NCBI GenBank assembly: GCA_963721345.1
Contig: CAVRIT010000001.1
Span: forward strand, 186,001-250,000
From: JACDAN01 sp963721345
GTDB taxonomy: Bacteria; Actinomycetota; Thermoleophilia; Gaiellales; Gaiellaceae
Reading direction: 5' to 3'
DNA: 64,000 bases
Position numbers and translations under genes: made by a program. The notes below the pieces were generated by a model. It was not told the DNA's origin. It did not search any database and worked only from the letters and a program-made list of their open reading frames with translations. This document shows positions 29,740-38,294 of this stretch, piece by piece. The stretch's first letter is position 1. Each line of letters starts with the position of its first letter.

Positions 29740-32294
29740 TCGGTCCCGATCAGCTCCCGCGCGGCCTCGAGCTCCGACTCGCGCCCGTCGAGCTGACCGT
29801 TGAGCTTCCGCCGCCGGAGCTCCGCGAGGATCTCGCCGACCTGCGGCGACTCCTCGAGACCGAGCTTCGCGAGGTCCGCGCCGCTCACCTCCAGCCGAAC
29901 GTCCCGGAGCCGTTCGAAGTACTCGTCGAGTGCCGGAATGTCGGCCAGCGCGAGCGCGAACAACGGCGCATCGGGCGCGTAAGGCTCGGCGAGTGCAACG
30001 ATCTCGGCCGCCTCGGGCCGGTCGCCGTCGAGGCGCTCGACCAGCCGTGGACCGACCGTCACCGCCCAGGCGATCCGATCGGCGTCGCGCCGCTGCACCT
30101 TCAACCGGCGCAGCCACTCGAAAACCTCGTCCGGCGGCATGCGGCGGGCAAGCGCAGCAAACGCGAGCCGCCACGAGGGGATTCCGGCGCCGTAGCGCTC
30201 GTTCAGCTCGCGGAGCCGTTCGAGCAGCCGCACCGCCTCCTCGTCGGCCGCGAGGTGCTGGTGAATCGCCGCGCCCGCGTCCAGCTCGGCGAGGCGGAGG
30301 ATCGACGCTCCGGCGTCCCCCTCCTCGAGTAGCGCAACGAGCTCGTCCCGGAGCCGTGCCGAGGAAAGATCGCCGACGAGGCCCATCTCGATCGTTCCGC
30401 GCGCAAGACGCTGCGTGTGCTCGTCCATCTCGAAGCCGTAGCGGCTCTCGTAGCGGATCGCGCGGAAGATCCTGGTCGGGTCGTCGATGAACGAGAGGTT
30501 GTGCAGGACGCGGATCCGGCGCTCCTCGAGGTGGCGACGACCGTCGAAGGGGTCGACGAGGCGGCCGAAGTCGTCGCCCTTCAGCGATACGGCCATCGCG
30601 TTGATCGTGAAGTCGCGGCGGAAGAGGTCCTCGCGGATCGTCGCGTGCTCGACGGTGGGCAGCGCTGCCGGCGCGTCGTAGAACTCGGTGCGGGCCGTGA
30701 CGACGTCGATGCGCTCGTCGTCTCCGTAGAGCACGACCGCCGTCCCGAACTTGGTGTGGGCGCGCACGCGTCCGCCGAGCGCATCCGCGACGGCGCGCGC
30801 CAGCTCGATTGCATCGCCTTCCACGGCGATGTCGACGTCGAAGTTCGGCTCGCCGAGCAGGATGTCGCGGACGGTCCCGCCGACGAGATAGACGCCGTCG
30901 TGATGCTCGCTCGCGGCGGCGACGGCCTCGAAGGCCGGCGCGAGGTCGGTGAGCTCGCCCAGCTCCTCGGCGAGGCTGGCCACCGGCAGGTCGTCGGCTG
31001 CGGGGCGCTCCCCGAGCGCTCGCAGGAGGTCGCTGCGGGTCACGACTCCGACGAGGGTCTCACCGTCCAGGACGGCGACCCGGCCGTCGGCGGATCCGGC
31101 CAGCGCATCCTGGACGTCGCCGAGCGGGGCGCCGGCTTCGACCGTCGCGACCCGCGAGCTCATGATCCCCTTGACCGGCGCGTGTGAGAGGCCATGCGCG
31201 ATGGCCTTGTCGAGGTCCTCCCGCCCGACGGCGCCCGTGATGCGATCGTCCTCGGCGACGAGGATTCCGCTCTGTCCGTAGCGCTGGCACGCGACCATCG
31301 CGCTGCTGACCGGCTCGTCCGGTGAGACGAAGCGGGCAGGACGCGACATGATCGCGGCCGCGGTGATCGGCTCACCGGCAGCGTCGAGCGCGTCGCGGAG
31401 CGCGCTGCGAGCCTCGTCGAGCGTCCCGCGAAGCATCGCGGACGCCGCCTCACGGTGGCCGCCGCCGCCGAGCCCCCGGGCGATCGCCGCCGCGTCGATC
31501 GACGGCGTGCGGCTGCGCGTGACGCAGAAGACGCGGTCGTCCATCTCGACGAGAAGGACGAGCGCCCTGGCATCGGTCAGGTCGACGATCTTGTGCGCCA
31601 GGTTCGAGACGCCGTCGACATGGCGAGGCCAGGCGACAGCCGCGACGAGCACTTCCACCCCCGCGACCCGCTCGCTCCGGAGCGACTCCATCAGGGCGGC
31701 GAGCAGCTCGCGCTCGTCCTCCGAGAGCGGCAGGTGGAGATAGGTCGCGAGCAGCTCCTGCTTCGCACCGTGGCGCAGGCACCACGCAAGTGCGTCGGCG
31801 TCGCGCTGGGTCGCCGTGGGGTATGTCAGCGAGCCGGTGTCCTCGTGGATGCCGAGCGCGAACGCCGTCGCCTCGAGCGGCGTCACCTGGATCTCCCGCT
31901 CGGCGAGGACGCCGACGAGGGTCGTCGTCAGCGCGCCGTCCTGCGACGTCACTGCGTTCTCGGGCCTGACCCACTCGGGTAGGTCACCCGCGTGATGGTC
32001 GAAGACGACCTTCTCGACCTCGGGATCGAGCGCGACCTCCTCGAGCTCTCCGAGCCGCGACGCGCTGGTCGTCTCGACAACGATCAGCCGCTGGATCCCT
32101 GCGGTCTCGAGCCGAGACGCCTCGACGGCCTCCAGCTCGTCCGCGTGCAGGCGGTAGAACTCGCGGACGTTGCGGTTCAGCGCGCCGGGCACGGCGAGGA
32201 CCGCGTCCGGGTAAAGCCGCCGTGCGGCGAGCATCGACGCGAACGCGTCGAAGTCCGTGTTCGAGTGGGTGGCGATGACCTCCGTCGCCTTCAT
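29736..32294 (-). CDS. DHH phosphoesterase - CBS pair - CCA-adding enzyme/poly(A) polymerase fusion
   Basis: An 852-residue protein. About 1-310 is a DHH/DHHA1 phosphoesterase (SNTDFDAFASMLAARRL, FDHHAGDLPEWV, GLGGGGHREAAS). About 315-430 is a pair of CBS domains. About 455-600 is a class II nucleotidyltransferase (YLVGGTVRDILLGEPNFDVD with the catalytic acids, RRDFTINAMAV), followed by RNA-binding helical domains to the C-terminus. Such fusions are known in Aquifex, Deinococcus and some actinobacteria, where the transferase adds part or all of tRNA 3' CCA. The tRNA-Pro of this window lacks an encoded CCA and would need it. It overlaps pgeF by 4 bp. Confidence 0.92.
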   Translation of the reverse strand: MKATEVIATHSNTDFDAFASMLAARRLYPDAVLAVPGALNRNVREFYRLHADELEAVEASRLETAGIQRLIVVETTSASRLGELEEVALDPEVEKVVFDHHAGDLPEWVRPENAVTSQDGALTTTLVGVLAEREIQVTPLEATAFALGIHEDTGSLTYPTATQRDADALAWCLRHGAKQELLATYLHLPLSEDERELLAALMESLRSERVAGVEVLVAAVAWPRHVDGVSNLAHKIVDLTDARALVLLVEMDDRVFCVTRSRTPSIDAAAIARGLGGGGHREAASAMLRGTLDEARSALRDALDAAGEPITAAAIMSRPARFVSPDEPVSSAMVACQRYGQSGILVAEDDRITGAVGREDLDKAIAHGLSHAPVKGIMSSRVATVEAGAPLGDVQDALAGSADGRVAVLDGETLVGVVTRSDLLRALGERPAADDLPVASLAEELGELTDLAPAFEAVAAASEHHDGVYLVGGTVRDILLGEPNFDVDIAVEGDAIELARAVADALGGRVRAHTKFGTAVVLYGDDERIDVVTARTEFYDAPAALPTVEHATIREDLFRRDFTINAMAVSLKGDDFGRLVDPFDGRRHLEERRIRVLHNLSFIDDPTRIFRAIRYESRYGFEMDEHTQRLARGTIEMGLVGDLSSARLRDELVALLEEGDAGASILRLAELDAGAAIHQHLAADEEAVRLLERLRELNERYGAGIPSWRLAFAALARRMPPDEVFEWLRRLKVQRRDADRIAWAVTVGPRLVERLDGDRPEAAEIVALAEPYAPDAPLFALALADIPALDEYFERLRDVRLEVSGADLAKLGLEESPQVGEILAELRRRKLNGQLDGRESELEAARELIGTE

Positions 32295-32319
32295 GCCTCA
32301 ATTGTGGCGAAGCCGCTGC

Positions 32320-32712
32320 TCAGGCCAGCGCGATCGCTTCGATCTCGAGCTTCGCCCCGGACGGCAGCTTCGAGACCTCGATCGTGGCTCGGGCGGGAAA
32401 CGGCTCACCCACACGCCGGGCGTAGACCTCGTTCATCCCCGCGAACTCACCGAGATCCGTCAGGAAGACAGTCGTCTTGACGAGCCGGTCGAGGCCCGAG
32501 CCAGCCTCTTCGAGGATCGCCGCCAGGTTGTCGAACACCTTCTCGGCCTGCTGCTCGATCGACTCCCCGGCGATCTCCGTGTGCCCAGGATCGAGCGCCA
32601 GCTGACCCGAGACGAAGACGAGCCCGGCGGCCTTGATCGCCTGCGAGTACGGGGCGCCCTGGAACGGCGCCGGAGCGCGCTCGGTGCGGACGACCTCCTT
32701 CTCCATCGTCAC
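32320..32712 (-). CDS. ridA: RidA-family reactive intermediate deaminase
   Basis: A 130-residue trimeric-type Rid protein. Conserved segments are PAPFQGAPYSQAIKAAGLVF, VSGQLALDPG, QAEKVFDNLAAILEEAG and the signature VGEPFPARATIEVSKLPSGA, which includes the catalytic Arg. These proteins hydrolyse reactive 2-aminoacrylate-type enamines formed by PLP enzymes. Its ATG overlaps the end of the HisB-like gene by 4 bp, so the two are probably translated together. Confidence 0.94.
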   Translation of the reverse strand: MTMEKEVVRTERAPAPFQGAPYSQAIKAAGLVFVSGQLALDPGHTEIAGESIEQQAEKVFDNLAAILEEAGSGLDRLVKTTVFLTDLGEFAGMNEVYARRVGEPFPARATIEVSKLPSGAKLEIEAIALA

Positions 32713-33230
32713 TCCTTTCCGGGGAGGGCCACGGCCAGCGCTCCGCCAAGTGCCTTGAAGATCGCTTCGAGGACGTTCCTCGCATCCTCGCCGTGGAGCA
32801 GCCGGACGTGCAGCGTCAATCCGGCGGCCTCCGCGAGCTCCCGGAGGAACTCGGACACGAGGTCGCGGTCGAGCCCGGCGACATGGGCGTCCGAGAGGTC
32901 GACGTTCGTCACCAACAGCGGCCGCTCCGTCGTCTCGATCACGACGTTCGCGAGCGCCTCGTCGGCAGGCGCGATCGAGTAGCCGTACCCCTTGACGCCA
33001 TCCGCGCGGAGGACGCCGTGCAAGGCGCGGCCGAGCGCGCGGCCGGCGGCGTTCGCTTCCGCATCAGCGCCTCCGGGGGCGACCTCCAGCTGTAGGTCGA
33101 ACCCGGCGCGGGTGGCCATCAGCTCCAGCAGATGGTCGAGCACGGGCACCCCCGTCGAGACGCGCGACTCCCCGGCCCGGCCGAGTGAGACACGAGCCTC
33201 GAGCCCGGTCGCCTGGTTCCCCGCCTGCAT
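32709..33230 (-). CDS. HisB-like protein lacking the metal-binding histidine pairs
   Basis: A 173-residue protein that follows the imidazoleglycerol-phosphate dehydratase fold along its length: TGVPVLDHLLELMA, PADEALANVVIETTERPLL, and the C-terminal LTLHVRLLHGEDARNVLEAI-FKALGGAL. The paired His-His-x2-Glu sites that bind two Mn ions are gone. The first, DHHTVED in real HisB, reads GADAEAN (about 54-60). The second, NxHHxxE, reads DARNVLE (about 149-155). His33, His141 and Glu154 remain. Dehydratase activity is therefore unlikely. It is alone without other his genes and coupled to ridA. Confidence 0.82.
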   Translation of the reverse strand: MQAGNQATGLEARVSLGRAGESRVSTGVPVLDHLLELMATRAGFDLQLEVAPGGADAEANAAGRALGRALHGVLRADGVKGYGYSIAPADEALANVVIETTERPLLVTNVDLSDAHVAGLDRDLVSEFLRELAEAAGLTLHVRLLHGEDARNVLEAIFKALGGALAVALPGKE

Positions 33231-33309
33231 CGCTCGAACGAGGGTATCGCAGGCTGCGTGAAGGGCCGAAATCGAGCGTGCGAGCCGCTCCCGGGCTCGC
33301 TGCGGCTCG

Positions 33310-34926
33310 ATGCAAACGCGAAGCGGTCACTCGTTGTTGCGCCTTGCTGCGGCCCTGACGCCAGTTCTGGCTGCCGCAGTGCTTGCCGTACCCGCGGCGC
33401 TCTCGTCTTCCAACGGCGACACGCGGACGACGACGGTCGTGACCTATCGCTCGGGCGCCGCCCTGCGCGAGGCGCTGCGCCGCTACCCCGCACGGATCGT
33501 CAAGCGACTGCCCGACGTGCGTGCCGTCGAGGTGCGTCCCGCCGATCCAGCCCGGTTCGCGGCAGGCGTACCGAGCATCCAGGGGATCATTTCTGTCGAC
33601 GCACCCGAGCGCCGCTTTATGGCGGCGGATCCGGGACTGACCGCGATGTACTCGGCCGGCGTCCCGTACCAATGGCAGTACACGGCCACGCGTGTCGGCA
33701 GCGTTCCGGACACCGTGCTGCGCGCCGCTTCGTCGGTCACCATCGCGGTGATCGACACCGGCGCCGACCTCACCGCGCCCGACATCGGCGCGAAGCAGCC
33801 GGCGACCTACAACGTCTTCAACGGCGGAGCGGACGTCCGTGACCTCCACGGCCACGGGACGTTCGTCGCGTCGATCGCCGCCGGTTCCGTGACGAACGGC
33901 GAGGGCATCGCGGGCTTCGGCGGTGACGCAAAGCTGCTGGTGCTCCAGACCGGCCGGGCCGACGGATCGTTCACCGACGTGGACGAGGCCGAGGCGATCG
34001 TCTACGCCGTCAACCAGGGCGCCAAGGTGATCAACCTCTCGATCGGCGGCACCGAGACTTCGGCGATCGAGCGCCAGGCGCTCCAGTACGCAGCCGATCA
34101 CGGTGTGCTCGTCGTCGCCGCGGCTGGGAACGAGTACGAGGACGGCAACCCGGTCGAGTACCCGGCCGCGCTGCTCCAGCCCGTCGGCTCCAAGGGGCTC
34201 GGCGGCTGGGGGCTCTCGGTCGGCGCGACGACACGCTCGGGAAGCCGCGCCTCCTTCTCGAACACCGGCACCTGGATCTCGCTCGCGGCGCCCGGCGAGA
34301 ACGTCTTCGGGGCGATCTCGTCGTACACCAAGGCGCGCAGCTGGCCGCGCTATGCGCTGCCGGGCTCGGTGACGGGCCTCTACGGCTACGCGAGCGGCAC
34401 CTCCTTCTCGGCTCCACAGGTCGCCGGCGCCGCGGCGCTCGTTTGGGCCGCGAACCCGACGCTGACCCGCGACCAGGTCTCCTGGATCCTCAAGCGCACC
34501 GCCTCCGGTGACGGACGTTGGACGCGCTCGCTCGGCTACGGCGTGCTCGACGTCGGCCGCGCCGTGGCCACCGCGACGAACGGCGGCAACATCGTCCCGC
34601 CGTCGCGCGCCTCGGCCGCCCTGAAGGTGATCGGGCCGCGCCGCCGGGTGGCCAAGCGTGTCCGCCTCCGCATCCAGGGCGTCCTCCGCTCCAAGCTTCC
34701 CGCGATCTCGTCCGCCGGCCGCCGCGTCTCGCTCCAGGTGCGTCGCAACGGACGCTGGTACCGGGTCGCCCGGGCCCGGACGAAGGCCAACGGCAGCGTC
34801 ATGCTGCGGACCCGCCTCCGGGCCGGCCGCTACGTCATGCGGATCAAGTACGCGGGCGCCCCGGAGCTCGAGACCGCAACATCGCGCACCTTCAGGATGA
34901 AGGTGCCTCTCCGCAAGCGGCGCTAA
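33310..34926 (+). CDS. Secreted subtilisin-like serine protease (S8)
   Basis: A 538-residue protein with an N-terminal signal peptide (about 10-32) and a pro-region-like segment (about 40-105, TVVTYRSGAALREALRRYPA). The catalytic triad is visible: Asp in VTIAVIDTGADLTAPD, His in DLHGHGTFVASIAAGS, and Ser in YASGTSFSAPQVAGAAAL; the oxyanion Asn is in VVAAAGNEYED. After about residue 420 a basic beta-rich domain (VSLQVRRNGRWYRVARARTK) resembles Ig-like wall-associated modules. Its stop overlaps the murA stop by 4 bp (convergent). Substrate is unknown. Confidence 0.93.
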   Translation: MQTRSGHSLLRLAAALTPVLAAAVLAVPAALSSSNGDTRTTTVVTYRSGAALREALRRYPARIVKRLPDVRAVEVRPADPARFAAGVPSIQGIISVDAPERRFMAADPGLTAMYSAGVPYQWQYTATRVGSVPDTVLRAASSVTIAVIDTGADLTAPDIGAKQPATYNVFNGGADVRDLHGHGTFVASIAAGSVTNGEGIAGFGGDAKLLVLQTGRADGSFTDVDEAEAIVYAVNQGAKVINLSIGGTETSAIERQALQYAADHGVLVVAAAGNEYEDGNPVEYPAALLQPVGSKGLGGWGLSVGATTRSGSRASFSNTGTWISLAAPGENVFGAISSYTKARSWPRYALPGSVTGLYGYASGTSFSAPQVAGAAALVWAANPTLTRDQVSWILKRTASGDGRWTRSLGYGVLDVGRAVATATNGGNIVPPSRASAALKVIGPRRRVAKRVRLRIQGVLRSKLPAISSAGRRVSLQVRRNGRWYRVARARTKANGSVMLRTRLRAGRYVMRIKYAGAPELETATSRTFRMKVPLRKRR

Positions 34927-36206
34927 GCGTTCTCGACGCGCTCGATGCGGGCGCCCAGAGTGCGGAGACGCTCGTCGATCCGTTCGTAGCCGCGGTCGAT
35001 CTCGCCCACGTTTCCGATCGTCGAGACGCCCTCGGCGCAGAGGCCGGCGATCAGCATCGCCATGCCCGCGCGGATGTCCGGGCTGGACATGCGCTGGCCG
35101 TAGAGCTTCGACGGCCCGGTGACGACGGCGCGGTGCGGGTCGCAGAGGATGATCCGCGCGCCCATCGAGACCAGCTTGTCCACGAAGAACAGGCGGTTCT
35201 CGAACATCTTCTCGAAGATCAGCACGGTGCCCTTCGCCTGGGTGGCGACGGCGAGCGCGATCGACGTCAGGTCGGCCGGGAACGCCGGCCAGGGCCCGTC
35301 CTCGATCTTCGGGATCTGATCGCCGACGTCGTCCTCGACCTCGAGCGCCTGCCCCGGCGGGATGCGGACGGTCGTCTCTCCGAGCTCCACCTTCACGCCC
35401 AGCCGCTCGAACACGCGGAGAATCGGCAGCAGGTCGTCCGGGGCGACGCCGTCCACCGTCACGTCGCCGCCGGTCACCGCGGCGAGACCGATGAAGCTCG
35501 CGACCTCGATGTGCTCGGGCGCGATCCGCCATTCACCGCCCCCGAGGCGCTGAACCCCCTCGATGCGGAGCACGTTGGAGCCGATCCCCTCGATCCGCGC
35601 CCCGAGCGAGCCGAGGAACCGGCAGAGATCCTGGACGTGTGGCTCACAGGCGGCGTTGCCGATCACCGTCTCGCCCGCCGCGAGCGCCGCGGCCATGATC
35701 GCGTTCTCGGTCGCCATCACGCTCGCCTCGTCGAGGAAGATCCGCCGGCCCTGCAACCCAGACGTGCGCATGTCGAAACGGCCGTTGACCTCGATCTCGA
35801 CTCCGAGCTCGGCGAGCGCGTGGAGGTGCGGATCGAGCCGCCGCCGGCCGATCACGTCGCCGCCGGGCGGCGGGACACTGGCTCGACCCAGACGAGCGAG
35901 CAGCGGGCCGGCGAGCAGGAACGACGCGCGAATCCGTGAGCAAAGCTCGTCGTCGAGCTCGACCTTTCGGGCGTTCGACGGATCGATCCGGATCTCGTTC
36001 GCTCCGAGCCACTCCGCGTCGGCGCCGATGTCCACCAGCAGCTCGACCATCGTCTCGACGTCGCGGATCCGCGGCACGTTCGAGAGCGTCACGGGCTCTG
36101 ATGCGAGCAGCGTCGCCGCAAGGATCGGCAGCGCGCCGTTCTTGTTCCCGGTCGTGGAGACGCGGCCGCTGAGAGGGATGCCCCCCTCGATGACAAAGCT
36201 CTCCAT
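34923..36206 (-). CDS. murA: UDP-N-acetylglucosamine 1-carboxyvinyltransferase with Asp at the fosfomycin-target position
   Basis: A 427-residue enzyme of the first committed peptidoglycan step, adding enolpyruvate from PEP to UDP-GlcNAc. The start ATG 36206 opens MESFVIEGGIPLSGRVSTTG with NKNGALPILAA. The catalytic loop usually PGGCAIGxR reads PPGGDVIGRRRLDPHL, placing Asp117 where most bacteria have Cys115. The same replacement makes mycobacterial MurA (Asp117) naturally insensitive to fosfomycin. Other family blocks are EASVMATENAIMAA and the C-terminal DIRAGMAMLIAGL. An open frame upstream to 36761 is antisense to the HD gene. Confidence 0.95.
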   Translation of the reverse strand: MESFVIEGGIPLSGRVSTTGNKNGALPILAATLLASEPVTLSNVPRIRDVETMVELLVDIGADAEWLGANEIRIDPSNARKVELDDELCSRIRASFLLAGPLLARLGRASVPPPGGDVIGRRRLDPHLHALAELGVEIEVNGRFDMRTSGLQGRRIFLDEASVMATENAIMAAALAAGETVIGNAACEPHVQDLCRFLGSLGARIEGIGSNVLRIEGVQRLGGGEWRIAPEHIEVASFIGLAAVTGGDVTVDGVAPDDLLPILRVFERLGVKVELGETTVRIPPGQALEVEDDVGDQIPKIEDGPWPAFPADLTSIALAVATQAKGTVLIFEKMFENRLFFVDKLVSMGARIILCDPHRAVVTGPSKLYGQRMSSPDIRAGMAMLIAGLCAEGVSTIGNVGEIDRGYERIDERLRTLGARIERVENA

Positions 36207-36260
36207 CAGCGCACCTGAGACGAGAGTGGTCGCCACGAGCGGACTATGGTACTTCCGGCG

Positions 36261-36836
36261 ATGGAAGTCACCCGCGAGAGGGCCTGGGACACGCTCACCC
36301 GTTACACGAAGAGCGAGGCGCTCCTGCGCCACGCCCTCGCCGTCGAGGCGGCTGTGCGCGCATATGCGCGGAAAATGGGCGGCGACGAGGAGCTTTGGGG
36401 CGCCACCGCGCTCCTGCACGATTTCGACTACGAGATCCACCCCACGCTCGACAAGCATCCGCAGGACGGTGCCCCGATCCTCCGCGAGGAGGGCTACCCC
36501 GAGGAGCTGATCGAGTCGGTGCTCTCTCACGCCGAGCACCTTTCGATGCCGCGCGACACCGACCTCAAGAAGGCGCTCTTCGCGTGCGACGAGCTGGCGG
36601 GCTTCATCCATGCCTGCGGGCTCGTGCGCCCTGACGGGATCGAGACGCTGGCCCCGAAGTCCGTGAAGAAGAAGCTGAAGCAGCCGTCGTTCGCCGCGGG
36701 CGTCCACCGGGACGAGGTCTACGGCGGCGCAGAGCTCCTCGGCGTCGACTTCGACGAGCACATCCAGACCGTCACCGACGCGATGAAGCCGATCGCGGGC
36801 GACCTCGGGCTGAGGACCGAGGCGGACGCCGCATGA
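36261..36836 (+). CDS. HD-domain phosphohydrolase family protein
   Basis: A 191-residue protein from ATG 36261; an in-frame ATG at 36246 is possible. The HD metal set is visible as RHALAVEAAVRAYARKMG, ALLHDFDYEIHP and VLSHAEHLSMPRDTDLKKAL, with AC-DELAGFIHACGLVRPDG and KSVKKKLKQPSFAAGVHR in the conserved C-terminal part. This HDIG subgroup is widespread in deep bacterial lineages and may act on nucleotides, but the substrate is unknown. It overlaps the following VOC gene by 4 bp (ATGA). Confidence 0.9.
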   Translation: MEVTRERAWDTLTRYTKSEALLRHALAVEAAVRAYARKMGGDEELWGATALLHDFDYEIHPTLDKHPQDGAPILREEGYPEELIESVLSHAEHLSMPRDTDLKKALFACDELAGFIHACGLVRPDGIETLAPKSVKKKLKQPSFAAGVHRDEVYGGAELLGVDFDEHIQTVTDAMKPIAGDLGLRTEADAA

Positions 36837-37219
36837 GCCCCCGCTTCGAGGCTCTCGGCGTGGTGGTCAGCGACCTGCCCCGCTCTGTCGCCTTCTACCG
36901 TGAGCTCGGCCTCGACCTGCCAGAGGGCGAGGGCCACATCGAGACGACGCTCGACGGCGGCCTCCGGTTCATGCTCGACAGCGAGGAGGTCGTCCGTTCC
37001 TTCGATCCCGAGTGGCAGCCGCCTGACAAGGGCCACAGAATCGCCATCGCGTTCCGCTGCGACTCGCCCGGGGACGTCGACGCGCTCTACGAGAAGCTCC
37101 TCGGCCTGGGCGGCTCGGTGCACAAGGCGCCATTCGACGCCTTCTGGGGCCACCGCTACGCGCAGGTGGAGGACCCGGACGGGAACGTCGTCGACCTGTT
37201 CGCGGACCTAGAGACCTGA
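36833..37219 (+). CDS. VOC-superfamily (glyoxalase/bleomycin-resistance-like) protein
   Basis: A 128-residue protein with two beta-alpha-beta-beta-beta halves. The first carries FEALGVVVSDLPRSVAFYRE, the second AIAFRCDSPGDVDALYEKLL and ends YAQVEDPDGNVVDLFADLET. A typical metal His at the N-terminal VxHxxL is absent (LGVVV), while the C-terminal Asp/Glu region is present, so classical glyoxalase I activity is unlikely. It is translationally coupled to the HD gene. The opposite-strand aminotransferase frame runs across its 3' two thirds. Confidence 0.9.
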   Translation: MSPRFEALGVVVSDLPRSVAFYRELGLDLPEGEGHIETTLDGGLRFMLDSEEVVRSFDPEWQPPDKGHRIAIAFRCDSPGDVDALYEKLLGLGGSVHKAPFDAFWGHRYAQVEDPDGNVVDLFADLET

Positions 37220-38294
37220 GAGCGCCAGCGACGAGGCGGTCGATGTCCTCGTCGCTCGTCCAGTAGCCACAGGACGCGCGGATGAGTCCCGTCCCGGGCA
37301 GGTCGCGCACGACGATGTCCTCGGCGTAGAGCCGCCGCACGGCCTCGGCCGTGTCGCCGTCCCAGCGCCAGGAGACGAGCGTGCCGTGCCCTGGCTCGGT
37401 GACGACCTCGAAGCCGGCCTCGAGAAGTCTTGTGCGGCAGCGATCCGTCAGCTCGCGCGCCCGCTCGAAGCGCCATTCCGGAAGCATCGCCAGTGCCGTT
37501 TCGAGCCCTGCGAGGAACGCTGCGGGGATCCAGTTCTGCTCGAAGCGAGCTGCGCCCTCCCGCGGCACGAAGGACCCGTCGGGCTCGTAGGACGCCTGCG
37601 AGAAGTAGCTTGGACCGCCCACGCGGAGCGACTCCGGGTCGCGCACGTAGAGCGCGCCGGTCGGCGTCGGCCCGCAGAGCCACTTCTGGCCCGACACGGT
37701 GTAGTAGTCGTACGGCTCTGCATCGACCGGGATCGCGCCGACCGACTGCGCGCCGTCGACGAGGAGCGGCACATCCAGCGCCGCCTTCAGTTCCGGAAGC
37801 GGTACGGCATGTCCCTGGATCCAGAAGACGTGGGACACCGCGACGAGCCTCGTTCGCGGCCCGACCTCGGCGAGGATCGCGTCGAGTGCCTCGGCGGCGG
37901 GCCGGTCCCGCACTTTCGCCACCCGAACGTCTGCCCACGACGCATGGAGCGGACCGAGCAGCCCGAAGTGCTCGGCGTCGGTCGTGACGACCTCGTCGTC
38001 CGGCCCGAGACCGAGCCCGCCGAGCACGATGCGGCAGCCCTCGGAGGTGGACGTCGTCAGCGCCACACGCTCCGCGTCCACGCCGACCTCGGCCGCGACG
38101 ACCCCGCGCAGGCGCTTCCGCGCACCCATGATCGCCTCGAAGGCCTCCATTCCGCCGCGGGGCCCGAGCTCCGCCTTCGCGGCTTCGACCATCGAGTCGT
38201 AGGTCGCGCGGGCCATCGGCCCGACCGAGCCCGCGTTCAGGTACGCGTAGCGGTCGAGTACGGGAAAGGCGGCGCGCGCTTCCTCGAACGTCAT
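36969..38294 (-). CDS. Class V aminotransferase (cysteine desulfurase/isopenicillin-N-epimerase-like), probable 3' frameshift
   Basis: A 441-residue frame. Residues 1-358 or so are a PLP-dependent class V aminotransferase: YAYLNAGSVGPMARATYDSM, LTTSTSEGCRIVLGGLGLG, VSHVFWIQGHAVPLPELKAA, VDGAQSVGAIPVDAEPYDYY and the PLP lysine in VSGQKWLCGPTPTGALYVRD. The natural end would be near DEDIDRLVA. Removing one G (plus-strand C at 37224/37225) gives DRLVAALSGL and a stop at 37208-37210. As written, the frame runs another 80 Arg/Pro-rich residues antisense to the VOC gene. Substrate is unknown; it overlaps the downstream end of the EEP gene by 4 bp. Confidence 0.88.
   Translation of the reverse strand: MTFEEARAAFPVLDRYAYLNAGSVGPMARATYDSMVEAAKAELGPRGGMEAFEAIMGARKRLRGVVAAEVGVDAERVALTTSTSEGCRIVLGGLGLGPDDEVVTTDAEHFGLLGPLHASWADVRVAKVRDRPAAEALDAILAEVGPRTRLVAVSHVFWIQGHAVPLPELKAALDVPLLVDGAQSVGAIPVDAEPYDYYTVSGQKWLCGPTPTGALYVRDPESLRVGGPSYFSQASYEPDGSFVPREGAARFEQNWIPAAFLAGLETALAMLPEWRFERARELTDRCRTRLLEAGFEVVTEPGHGTLVSWRWDGDTAEAVRRLYAEDIVVRDLPGTGLIRASCGYWTSDEDIDRLVAGALRSLGPRTGRRRSRPGPPPARSGGPRRRRMAPCAPSRPGRGASRRARRRPRASRSGTRWRFCGPCQAAATRDRRNGRPPRCRA

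Noticed and set aside
33064..35532. 822-codon minus-strand open frame
   Set aside because: Antisense to the subtilase, whose triad is intact; product is low-complexity Arg/Gly/Asp.
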